Shown here piece after piece: positions 1-5,657 of a DNA stretch of 8,064 bases. This stretch comes from Chitinophagaceae bacterium (GTDB lineage Bacteria; Bacteroidota; Bacteroidia; Chitinophagales; Chitinophagaceae), in the NCBI GenBank assembly GCA_019454915.1, contig JACFNM010000188.1:1-8064 (forward strand), in the 5' to 3' direction. The notes beneath the pieces were generated by a model, which did not search any database, was not told where the DNA came from, and saw only the letters and a program-made list of their open reading frames with translations. Every line of letters begins with the position of its first letter. The first letter of the stretch is position 1. Position numbers and translations under genes: made by a program.

Positions 1-367
1 GAATGAGGATACCTCCTTTTGGTAGTGCATCGTCCATAATCTGGATCGTGGGTTTCTTTGCCGCTTTTTTCTGATCCAATTCCGCGGTCACTCTTTTTAA
101 TAAGCCGGCAATATCTTTCGGAGCAAATGAAAAAACATCTAGATCCGGATATTGTCGCTTAAAGATTGCCTGAAGTTTCCTTTTGTCCTGCTCTTCTGTT
201 TGTTCTGATAACAACACCACATCTATGGGGTGATGATGCGATCGCTCAATCGCTTCTTCCGCCGAAGCGGCGCCAATCACTTCCCACTTAGAATCCGTGT
301 TGAAAACCCTTTCCACTTCGTGTAGTGCTGTTTTATCATTTGCAACAACTAAAATTGTTGTTTTCAT
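1..367 (-). CDS. Receiver-like small protein, partial (3' end outside window)
   Basis: This frame starts with ATG at 367-365 and stays open to the left edge, so only the first 122 codons are visible. The start is set by an AAGGAG Shine-Dalgarno site 7 nt upstream. The N-terminus MKTTILVVAND, then EVIGAASAEEAIE, then HPIDVVLLSEQ, follows the beta-strand and helix rhythm of a CheY-like receiver domain. The position where a receiver normally has its phospho-accepting Asp (VLLD) is Ser (VLLS), and the acidic pair after strand 1 is only partly kept, so phosphorylation looks unlikely. A lysine-rich stretch (QKKAAKK, about residues 99-105) follows the domain and leads into a further segment ending PKGGILI at the edge. 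It lies 27 bp after the pirin gene and probably shares its transcript. The receiver assignment is inferred from pattern only; the C-terminal part is unknown. Confidence 0.72.
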   Translation of the reverse strand, partial: MKTTILVVANDKTALHEVERVFNTDSKWEVIGAASAEEAIERSHHHPIDVVLLSEQTEEQDKRKLQAIFKRQYPDLDVFSFAPKDIAGLLKRVTAELDQKKAAKKPTIQIMDDALPKGGILI

Positions 368-374
368 TATTTTA

Positions 375-380
375 CTCCTT
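375..380 (-). promoter_or_regulatory. Shine-Dalgarno site of the receiver-like gene
   Basis: Read on the minus strand this is AAGGAG, 7 nt before the ATG at 367. It is the clearest ribosome binding site I noticed in the window and fixes the start of the partial gene. It lies in the 27-bp gap after the pirin stop codon, which supports separate translation from one shared mRNA. Confidence 0.7.
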
Positions 381-394
381 TTTCCTTTTTTGAA

Positions 395-1117
395 CTAATC
401 TAAATTCATCGGTACCTCTATCACCAATAATTCGGCATCTGAATCAGCAGTGATGGAAATCTGATCCGTATCCCACACGCCCATACCATCGCGACTGTTT
501 AACAGTTGCCCTTCCACATTCACTGAACCCCTCAGTACAAAAAGATAGGCTCCATCTCCTTTGTTCTTTATCCCGTAGGTCAGTTGAATCCCCTTGTCCA
601 AATCTCCCAAATGGAACCAGGCATCCTGCTGAATCGTTACGCCGGTAGCCCCGTTCGCTCTCGGCGATACGATCTGTTGCAGTGTATTCTTCCTGTCTGA
701 GCTGTTGAGTGTTACCTGGCTATACTGTGGTGTAATATTCTGACGACTGGGAAATACCCATATTTGCAGAAATTTTACCGGGTTGTCTTTGCTGGCGTTG
801 TATTCGCTATGCATAATACCCGTACCGGCGCTCATCGCCTGGATGTCCCCCTTACGGATGACGGCCTTATTGCCCATACTGTCTGCGTGTTCCAGGTCAC
901 CTTCTAATGGTATGGAAACGATTTCCATATTATCATGCGGATGTCGGCCAAAGCCTCTGCCCGGCGCAACAGTATCGTCGTTCAGTACCCTTAATGCACC
1001 AAAATGTACCCGTTCCGGATCATGGTAATTCGAAAAGCTAAAAGTATGATAAGTATTCAGCCATCCATGGTCCGCGTGTCCTCTTGAGTCTGCCTTGTGA
1101 ATTATTGTCTTTGCCAT
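395..1117 (-). CDS. Pirin family protein (YhhW-type bicupin)
   Basis: This is a full-length 240-residue pirin-family protein. The N-terminal cupin (about residues 1-125) has the family hallmarks: HTFSFSNYHDPERVHFGALRVLNDD at 24-48, then GRHPHDNMEIVSIPLEG at 57-73 and GTGIMHSEYN at 98-107. The expected metal ligands are present as His59, His61, His103 and Glu105. A second, degenerate cupin follows (about 140-237). Family members such as E. coli YhhW bind iron or a similar metal, and some degrade quercetin in vitro; the physiological substrate here cannot be told, so quercetinase names should be used with care. The ATG at 1117 is preceded by an A-rich leader without a Shine-Dalgarno site, common in Bacteroidota. 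It is the first gene of a probable two-gene unit with the receiver-like gene. Confidence 0.93.
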   Translation of the reverse strand: MAKTIIHKADSRGHADHGWLNTYHTFSFSNYHDPERVHFGALRVLNDDTVAPGRGFGRHPHDNMEIVSIPLEGDLEHADSMGNKAVIRKGDIQAMSAGTGIMHSEYNASKDNPVKFLQIWVFPSRQNITPQYSQVTLNSSDRKNTLQQIVSPRANGATGVTIQQDAWFHLGDLDKGIQLTYGIKNKGDGAYLFVLRGSVNVEGQLLNSRDGMGVWDTDQISITADSDAELLVIEVPMNLD

Positions 1118-1130
1118 ATCATTTTTTATG

Positions 1131-1138
1131 CAAAGCTA
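1131..1138 (-). promoter_or_regulatory. Possible -7 promoter element for the pirin operon
   Basis: On the minus strand this reads TAGCTTTG, a full match to the Bacteroidota -7 consensus TAnnTTTG. It ends 13 nt before the pirin ATG, so the transcript would have a very short leader, consistent with the lack of a ribosome binding site. No good TTG-type -33 element lies at the usual spacing; only a T-rich stretch is there. An 8-base motif with two free positions occurs often by chance, so this is tentative. Confidence 0.35.
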
Positions 1139-1170
1139 TCCTAAAGAAGACCGTATAAAAATAACACAGG

Positions 1171-1407
1171 TTAATAAAGGGATAGAGCGGATCGGTTAAT
1201 TACTGCTGTGTATAGACCCAATCCAGAGTCAATGAATTCTCCATCGGGTTTTTCCGTCTGGATCAGATATTCGTTGGAGTAAACTGTCTATTGGATAGTA
1301 ATCTCTGTTTCCCACCAATCCCACTTATTTTTGCAGATAGATAAATATCGGTATCCTGCATTTGAAGCCAAATCATGGAATATTACTCTCTTAATTTTTT
1401 TAACGAC
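1171..1407 (-). pseudogene. Possible remnant of a small gene, product unknown
   Basis: On the minus strand one frame reads through about 78 codons, interrupted by a single in-frame TAG at 1290-1288 and ending with TAA at 1173-1171. The translation looks protein-like on both sides of the stop: it includes GYRYLSICKNKWDWWETEI before it and TVYSNEYLIQTEKPDGEFI then DSGLGLYTAVIN after it. A GGAGGA sequence (1416-1411) sits just upstream of the frame, but the codons at a suitable distance are GTC and GTT, not ATG. This would fit a gene that lost its start codon and gained a stop. I do not recognise the family. Two open runs of 38-39 codons can arise by chance, so confidence is low. Confidence 0.27.
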
Positions 1408-1546
1408 TTATCCTCCGGACCCTATTCAATAATCAAAGGTTGGATTCAATTAAAACCGACCTATTAAGTTGCTGAAAAATAGACGAAATTTGAATAGCAA
1501 ATAAAGAGTGAAATGATATACGGCCAACCTCAAAAAATAAATTCAA

Positions 1547-2116
1547 ATGAGAGAAAACGATAGGGATATATTTGAACGTCTGCGGGAAGGAGAGACCATT
1601 TTGCCGGGAGATCCTCAGGCTTATAAAATGCGCGAAGCTTCTTACGCAACAAAAAAATTATTGCTGCGGTTAAATCATTCAGCAGATCCGAAAGAAATCA
1701 GGGAATGTCTTAGTCAAATCACAGGTACGCAAATTGACGAAAGTGTGGCAGTATTTACTCCTTTATACATTAACTACGGGAAACATACAAAGATTGGAAA
1801 GGAGGTATTTATAAATTTTAATTGCACTTTTCTGGATTTGGGTGGAATTACCATTGAAGATGGTGTGCTTATCGCCCCTAATGTTAGTTTGTTAAGTGAA
1901 GGTCATCCCCTTTCCCCTCAAGAGAGGCACTCTTTAATACCTAAACCCATTCTGATAAAGAAAAATGCCTGGATTGGTGCAGGAGCCACTATCCTCCAGG
2001 GAGTAACTGTTGGTGAAAATTCGATCGTTGCAGCCGGCGCTGTAGTTTCAATAGATGTCCCCGATAATACGATTGTCGGAGGAATCCCCGCTAAAATTAT
2101 CAGAACCATTAAATAG
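1547..2116 (+). CDS. Maltose/galactoside-type O-acetyltransferase (left-handed beta-helix)
   Basis: This 189-residue protein belongs to the acetyl-CoA-dependent hexapeptide acetyltransferases (Maa, LacA, NodL group). The N-terminal helical Mac-type segment covers about residues 6-60 (IFERLREGETILPGDPQAY, KMREASYATKKLLLRLN). The left-handed beta-helix follows at about 65-185, with hexapeptide turns such as IGKEVFINFNCTFLD, IEDGVLIAPNVSL and IGAGATILQGVTVGENSIVAAGAVV. His120 in LSEGHPL matches the catalytic His of LacA-type enzymes. The C-terminus DVPDNTIVGGIPAKIIR is the standard family ending. Length is normal. The acceptor could be a sugar or another hydroxyl compound and cannot be read from sequence. 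The gene stands alone, in front of a long gene-poor stretch, with no obvious ribosome binding site and no clear terminator behind it. Confidence 0.92.
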   Translation: MRENDRDIFERLREGETILPGDPQAYKMREASYATKKLLLRLNHSADPKEIRECLSQITGTQIDESVAVFTPLYINYGKHTKIGKEVFINFNCTFLDLGGITIEDGVLIAPNVSLLSEGHPLSPQERHSLIPKPILIKKNAWIGAGATILQGVTVGENSIVAAGAVVSIDVPDNTIVGGIPAKIIRTIK

Positions 2117-2270
2117 TGGGGTATCCTATTTCATATAGATTTCTTTCATAAGCCTTAAATACTATTTTGTGAGGACTCCCTACTGAGATTTTGTGTTAAC
2201 CAACAGGCGGACTCATACTTTTAAATCTTTAGGGAAATTCCATGCTACAATTCCATTGAACGGGCGTTTT

Positions 2271-2293
2271 GCAGTAGCCGTTAAGGCTAGTGC
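2271..2293. repeat. Imperfect inverted repeat
   Basis: The arms GCAGTAGCC and GGCTAGTGC are complementary except for one G-G mismatch, around a GTTAA loop. As RNA it would form an 8-pair stem with one internal mismatch. No U-tract follows, so it is not a terminator. It is the first of three inverted repeats in this gene-poor region. Confidence 0.4.
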
Positions 2294-2349
2294 ATTCTAT
2301 CTTGGCCTTTATGAGGGGCATCCCGCTAACCCCGATTTCGCTAATGTTT

Positions 2350-2375
2350 ATGTGAAAGACTCCTGGCTTTCACAT
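2350..2375. repeat. Perfect 9-bp inverted repeat (hairpin)
   Basis: The arms ATGTGAAAG (2350-2358) and CTTTCACAT (2367-2375) are perfectly complementary around an 8-nt loop, ACTCCTGG. No T-tract follows on either side, so it does not look like an intrinsic terminator. It lies near the end of the 65-codon plus-strand frame and just before the end of the long minus-strand open frame. Confidence 0.6.
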
Positions 2376-2494
2376 GTTACAGTAGCGTAATGCCGCCAAC
2401 GAAGATGATACGGACTTGATGATACTCCCTTTTATGCGGTACGTGGAAAGGATTTTCGAGAATCATTGATTCGAGCATTAGCCTTTCTAAGTTG

Positions 2495-2515
2495 TTTTGC
2501 AGTTCAACTGCAAAA
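2495..2515. repeat. Perfect 21-bp palindrome with one central base
   Basis: The arms TTTTGCAGTT and AACTGCAAAA are exact reverse complements around a single central C. This could be a binding site for a dimeric DNA-binding protein, or a hairpin with 8 pairs and a TTCAA loop. Flanking runs are only TTTT and AAAATTT, so it would be at best a weak bidirectional terminator, and it is some 200 bp from the end of the MutS-like gene. Confidence 0.6.
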
Positions 2516-2717
2516 TTTGGATTGAAATAAAATAAATCATGGAGGGCTCTTTGATGGGGTTGATTTCTATGCTGAACCAGACTTAAGACTTGCCAGATCC
2601 GCACCGTCAGTCCGATTCGACAGGAATTGTTTATTCTCAGCTCATCCTGCGGATTCCTACATGATTTTTTTGTTCTGCTCCGGTTTAGGGATGCGTTTCT
2701 TCTTCAGATAATCCTCA

Positions 2718-4034
2718 CTACAGACTTTCGAGCAAGTCAACTACCTTTTCCGTCTTTAAAATAAAATATCCAAACCGGTCATTGCTGATTCCATCCTTTA
2801 GCTGGTAACTGAAATGTAACTTATCATTCTGGATGCTTGTTTCGAAATATTTGAAAGATATGGAAGGATAAGTACGTATTTCATCGCCAATTTCGTACAG
2901 ATGGGTGGATAAGACAAACAATGAATTTTGAATTTTCACCAATCCTTCAATCACGGCTAAAGAACAGCGCATGGCGTCCTGGATATTGGTACCCTTGAAT
3001 AATTCGTCAATCAGTACCAGCCATTTTCGCCCGTTGTTGATCGTGAGGATAGTATTCTTAATGCGTTGCACCTCATTGAAGAAATAGCTTTCCCCCTTTA
3101 CGATATTATCTTCTACATTTATATTCGTCAATATTCCATCAAAGAGAGAAAGTTGTAATCTGGCAGCCGGCACACCCATACCCAGGTGCGCGAGATACAC
3201 CGAAACACCCAATGACTTAATGAAAGTACTTTTCCCTGACATATTAGCTCCTGTCAGAAAAAGAAAATGGCTCTGAGGAGATAATATAATATCGTAGGAA
3301 ATAGGTTCAGGCAGCAGTATATGGTAGATCTTTTCCGCTTGTATAATGGGCTCTTCCGAATCAATAAATTCGGGAAAAGAAAGTTTATACTTTCTTACAG
3401 CCATCGCCATAGAATACCAGGCATCCAACTGATAATAGATTTCGGTCAACTCACGAAACTGGGCCTTAAAAGAGAAGTACAGAAACCGGCCAAAATATAA
3501 ATTCTCCTTTAAGGAAAATATGGCGTCCGGTTTTTTATTCACCAAATCCTGAAGTTCCCGACGCGATAATAGTGCCCGTATCTGTGAAGAGAATAGTTGC
3601 AGTTTTACCGGTGATTCCGGTTGAGTAATCAAGTCGGCCAATTTTACCATTCCTTTGATAAAATCAGAAAAATGTTTTACGGAAAACCGGGTCAGCCGGT
3701 AATCATGACTATGAAGCAATTTATACAGAAATGCGCTAACGATATCCGGAGAGCGGGGTATGGGGTCTACGGGTGATTCGTAAAACCGCTCCAGCATGAT
3801 CATAGTACCGTTGGTGATGGTATTGGGCCAGTTATCCAGACAAGAGCCGATAAGCTGAATGATTTTCTGATTGTCACGTATTTTGTCAAGCGTGTCAAAA
3901 GGCTCACTCATCATGTAGCGCAGCCATTCCTTCCCCCCGTTGGATTGTGTGAAGTTGAGTTTATGGAAAACCGAGAAGCTCTCTTCCGTATTAAAGATAG
4001 ACAGATCCTTGTATGTAGTGTTATCAACTTGCAT
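2718..4034 (-). CDS. Short MutS-family ATPase (lacks mismatch-recognition domain)
   Basis: This 438-residue protein holds only the MutS core/lever region (about 1-230) and the C-terminal MutS ATPase domain (about 235-438). The ATPase is complete: Walker A GANMSGKST at 262-270, the MutS signature region around 314-325 (GESYFFNEVQRI), Walker B LVLIDE at 339-344 followed by LFKGTN, the switch STH at 376-378, and a closing GISNDRFGYF. The N-terminal mismatch-binding and connector domains of true MutS are absent, and there is no Smr nuclease tail as in MutS2. Such short paralogues occur in Bacteroidota; their role is not established, and a part in canonical mismatch repair should not be assumed. 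The ATG at 4034 follows the dihydroorotase stop by 19 bp, so the two genes are probably one transcript. No clear terminator follows. Confidence 0.9.
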   Translation of the reverse strand: MQVDNTTYKDLSIFNTEESFSVFHKLNFTQSNGGKEWLRYMMSEPFDTLDKIRDNQKIIQLIGSCLDNWPNTITNGTMIMLERFYESPVDPIPRSPDIVSAFLYKLLHSHDYRLTRFSVKHFSDFIKGMVKLADLITQPESPVKLQLFSSQIRALLSRRELQDLVNKKPDAIFSLKENLYFGRFLYFSFKAQFRELTEIYYQLDAWYSMAMAVRKYKLSFPEFIDSEEPIIQAEKIYHILLPEPISYDIILSPQSHFLFLTGANMSGKSTFIKSLGVSVYLAHLGMGVPAARLQLSLFDGILTNINVEDNIVKGESYFFNEVQRIKNTILTINNGRKWLVLIDELFKGTNIQDAMRCSLAVIEGLVKIQNSLFVLSTHLYEIGDEIRTYPSISFKYFETSIQNDKLHFSYQLKDGISNDRFGYFILKTEKVVDLLESL

Positions 4035-4053
4035 TCAATATCGTTTCAAATCT

Positions 4054-5448
4054 TCACGATCTTTTGAATCCCAGCCTCATTCCCTTATTTGATTCATCCC
4101 ACAGCTCCTTTCCATAATTTTCATAAACAAGATTTCCGTTTACAAACGTGTTCGTAATGGTGGAAGGGAAGTTGAATCCTTCCAACGGACTCCAGCCGCA
4201 TTTATACAGGATATTGGCCTGTTGAACGGTTTGAGGGCGATCTAAATCCACCATCACAAGGTCGGCCCAATAGCCTTCCCGGACATATCCCCGGTCGTCA
4301 ATCCTGTAGCAGTCCGCTACCGCATGGCTCATTTTTCGTGCAATCGTTTCCAGGGATATCTTGCCTTTCTTATAATAATAGAGCATTAACTGCAACGGAT
4401 GCTGTACCAAAGGCAGACCCGCGTGCGCATGCTCATATTGCAGGCCTTCTGTGGGTACAAGCTGCCCCGACTCATTTCTTACATACCCTTTCTCTTCTAA
4501 TGTATGCGGTGCATGATCAGTAGCAATCACGTCAATCCGGTCATCTAACAGGGCCTGCCAAAGCGCTTCCCGGTTAGGTGGTGCTTTAATGGCCGGGTTA
4601 CATTTAATCAGATAACCCAATCGCACGTAGTCATCGGCCGTGAAATGGAGATGGTGTACACAAACCTCACAGGTGATCCGCTTATCCTTCAGTGGAATCA
4701 GGTTGTTAAACAACGATAATTCCCTGGCAGTGGATATGTGCAGAATGTGCAGCCGGGTATTATATTTTTGCGCAAATTGGATTGCCGTGTGAGAAGATGT
4801 ATAACAGGCCTCTTCATTTCGTATGATAGGATGATCAGCAGCAGTCAGTATTTGTCGCTCTTTTTTTAGTTGCTCATAGTTAAGCCTGATGATATGCTCT
4901 TCTTCGCAATGTGTTGCAATCAATACTTCGCTTTCCCGGAATAATTTATCCAGCGTTTGATGGTTGTCTACCAGCATATTGCCTGTACTGGAACCCATAA
5001 AAATTTTAATTCCACAAATAGTATCACGGTGTTGATTGACGCGCAGCGCTTCATCGGCATTTTGGTTGGATGTGCCCATGAAGAAAGAATAATTTGCCAG
5101 GGATGATTGGGAAGCAATACTATATTTATCCTCTAATAGATCCAGGGTAAGCGCATTGGGAATAGTATTCGGCATTTCCATAAAAGAAGTAACTCCTCCT
5201 GCTACGGCCGCCCTTGATTCCGTATAGATAGTGGCTTTGTGTGTAAGACCCGGCTCCCGGAAATGTACCTGGTCGTCTATTACACCGGGAAACAAATATC
5301 TGCCCTCCCCGTTGATTTCTTTTACATTCTTTTCTTCGGAAATTATCGGCGCTATTTTTTCAATTCTTCCCTGCCTGATGAGCAGGTCGGCTTCCCGCAC
5401 CGTTCCCTCATTGACAATGTGAATGTTTTTTATCAGATAATCCGGCAT
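4054..5448 (-). CDS. pyrC: Dihydroorotase, amidohydrolase family
   Basis: It interconverts N-carbamoyl-aspartate and dihydroorotate, the third step of pyrimidine synthesis, in the cytosol. The frame opens with TTG at 5466, but the ATG at 5448 (464 residues) is the better start because it directly precedes the family's usual beginning, PDYLIKNIHIVNEG. In that numbering the signature is GVIDDQVHFREPG at 55-67, followed by GIKIFMGSSTGN (candidate carboxylated Lys148), ATHCEEE (His180), LHILHIST (His237) and ATDHAPH (Asp311). The first His of the usual HxH metal pair is Gln60; I recall this QVH form as common in Bacteroidota dihydroorotases. The C-terminal ILYKCGWSPLEG is also typical. About 14 residues near 321-334 seem extra compared with relatives as I remember them. 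An allantoinase or hydantoinase is less likely. It probably heads an operon with the MutS-like gene. Confidence 0.9.
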   Translation of the reverse strand: MPDYLIKNIHIVNEGTVREADLLIRQGRIEKIAPIISEEKNVKEINGEGRYLFPGVIDDQVHFREPGLTHKATIYTESRAAVAGGVTSFMEMPNTIPNALTLDLLEDKYSIASQSSLANYSFFMGTSNQNADEALRVNQHRDTICGIKIFMGSSTGNMLVDNHQTLDKLFRESEVLIATHCEEEHIIRLNYEQLKKERQILTAADHPIIRNEEACYTSSHTAIQFAQKYNTRLHILHISTARELSLFNNLIPLKDKRITCEVCVHHLHFTADDYVRLGYLIKCNPAIKAPPNREALWQALLDDRIDVIATDHAPHTLEEKGYVRNESGQLVPTEGLQYEHAHAGLPLVQHPLQLMLYYYKKGKISLETIARKMSHAVADCYRIDDRGYVREGYWADLVMVDLDRPQTVQQANILYKCGWSPLEGFNFPSTITNTFVNGNLVYENYGKELWDESNKGMRLGFKRS

Positions 5449-5657
5449 ATTAGTAGTTTTTGGCAAAAATTTTCTTTATACATTGGTAATTCGCCGGCTT
5501 ACTTCTCTTTCTGATTGCTCAGCGAAAACAAGAAATGGGTGAATAACACTTTAATATCGTGCAATTTAAATGAATACCTTTATTTTTACGATTTCAATAT
5601 ATGGGATACGTGACGGGTATCTGAAAAACCATATGCAGATTTTACCTAATCAGGCTG
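5449..5657. other. Divergent promoter region
   Basis: This 209-bp stretch lies between the start of the leftward dihydroorotase gene and the rightward peptidase gene, so it should carry promoters for both. Near the dihydroorotase, the minus strand reads AATTTTTG about 12 nt before the ATG, one mismatch from TAnnTTTG. A weak 5-bp inverted repeat, GATAC/GTATC, lies at 5605-5621. I see no RNA gene and no strong operator-like palindrome. Confidence 0.45.
5575..5582 (+). promoter_or_regulatory. Tentative -7 element for the peptidase gene
   Basis: TACCTTTA matches the Bacteroidota -7 consensus TAnnTTTG at five of its six fixed positions, differing only in the last. It lies 75 nt before the peptidase start. 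There is no convincing -33 element at the expected spacing, so this is a weak candidate only. Confidence 0.2.

Larger units (their letters stand above)
1118..1546. other. Intergenic region between divergent genes
   Basis: This 429-bp gap separates the leftward pirin unit from the rightward acetyltransferase gene. It must hold both promoters. Apart from the TAGCTTTG element next to the pirin gene and the possible decayed reading frame, I see no tRNA, no strong hairpin and no repeat array. The 50 bp before the acetyltransferase ATG are A-rich, with no Shine-Dalgarno site and no clear TAnnTTTG match. Confidence 0.6.
2117..2717. other. Gene-poor region with palindromes and overlapping open frames
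   Basis: About 600 bp between the acetyltransferase and the MutS-like gene hold no gene I can recognise. A plus-strand frame with a GTG start runs 2193-2390 (65 codons; contains FAVAVKASAFYLGLYEGHP), without a well-placed ribosome site. On the minus strand a frame is open for 108 codons (2703-2380), with only a GTG start at 2604 and no Shine-Dalgarno site (contains HQRALHDLFYFNPNFAVEL). Another plus frame, in two pieces separated by a TGA, also looks protein-like (contains FDGVDFYAEPDLRLARSA). Since frames on opposite strands overlap, at most some can be real. Three inverted repeats are listed separately. Possible explanations are a decayed mobile element, a dispersed repeat, or a structured RNA; none can be shown from this window. 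Confidence 0.45.

Noticed and set aside
783..1028. Plus-strand open frame of 81 codons
   Set aside because: It lies entirely opposite the pirin gene, whose protein has clear family motifs; the plus-strand frame is a shadow.
1918..2109. Minus-strand open frame of 63 codons
   Set aside because: It is antisense to the acetyltransferase hexapeptide repeats, whose regular coding sequence opens this frame by chance.
2193..2390. Plus-strand open frame of 65 codons with a GTG start as a real gene
   Set aside because: It has no ribosome site at proper distance, no recognised family, and contains two of the inverted repeats. It is mentioned under the gene-poor region rather than called as a gene.
4338..4523. 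Plus-strand open frame of 61 codons
   Set aside because: It is opposite the dihydroorotase coding sequence and has no features of its own.
5449..5466. TTG start at 5466 for dihydroorotase
   Set aside because: It would add only six residues (MPKTTN) with no family similarity; the in-frame ATG at 5448 fits the usual N-terminus better.
5231..5514. Two overlapping plus-strand frames at the start of the dihydroorotase gene
   Set aside because: Both are largely antisense to the conserved N-terminal part of dihydroorotase, including the IDDQVHFREPG motif.
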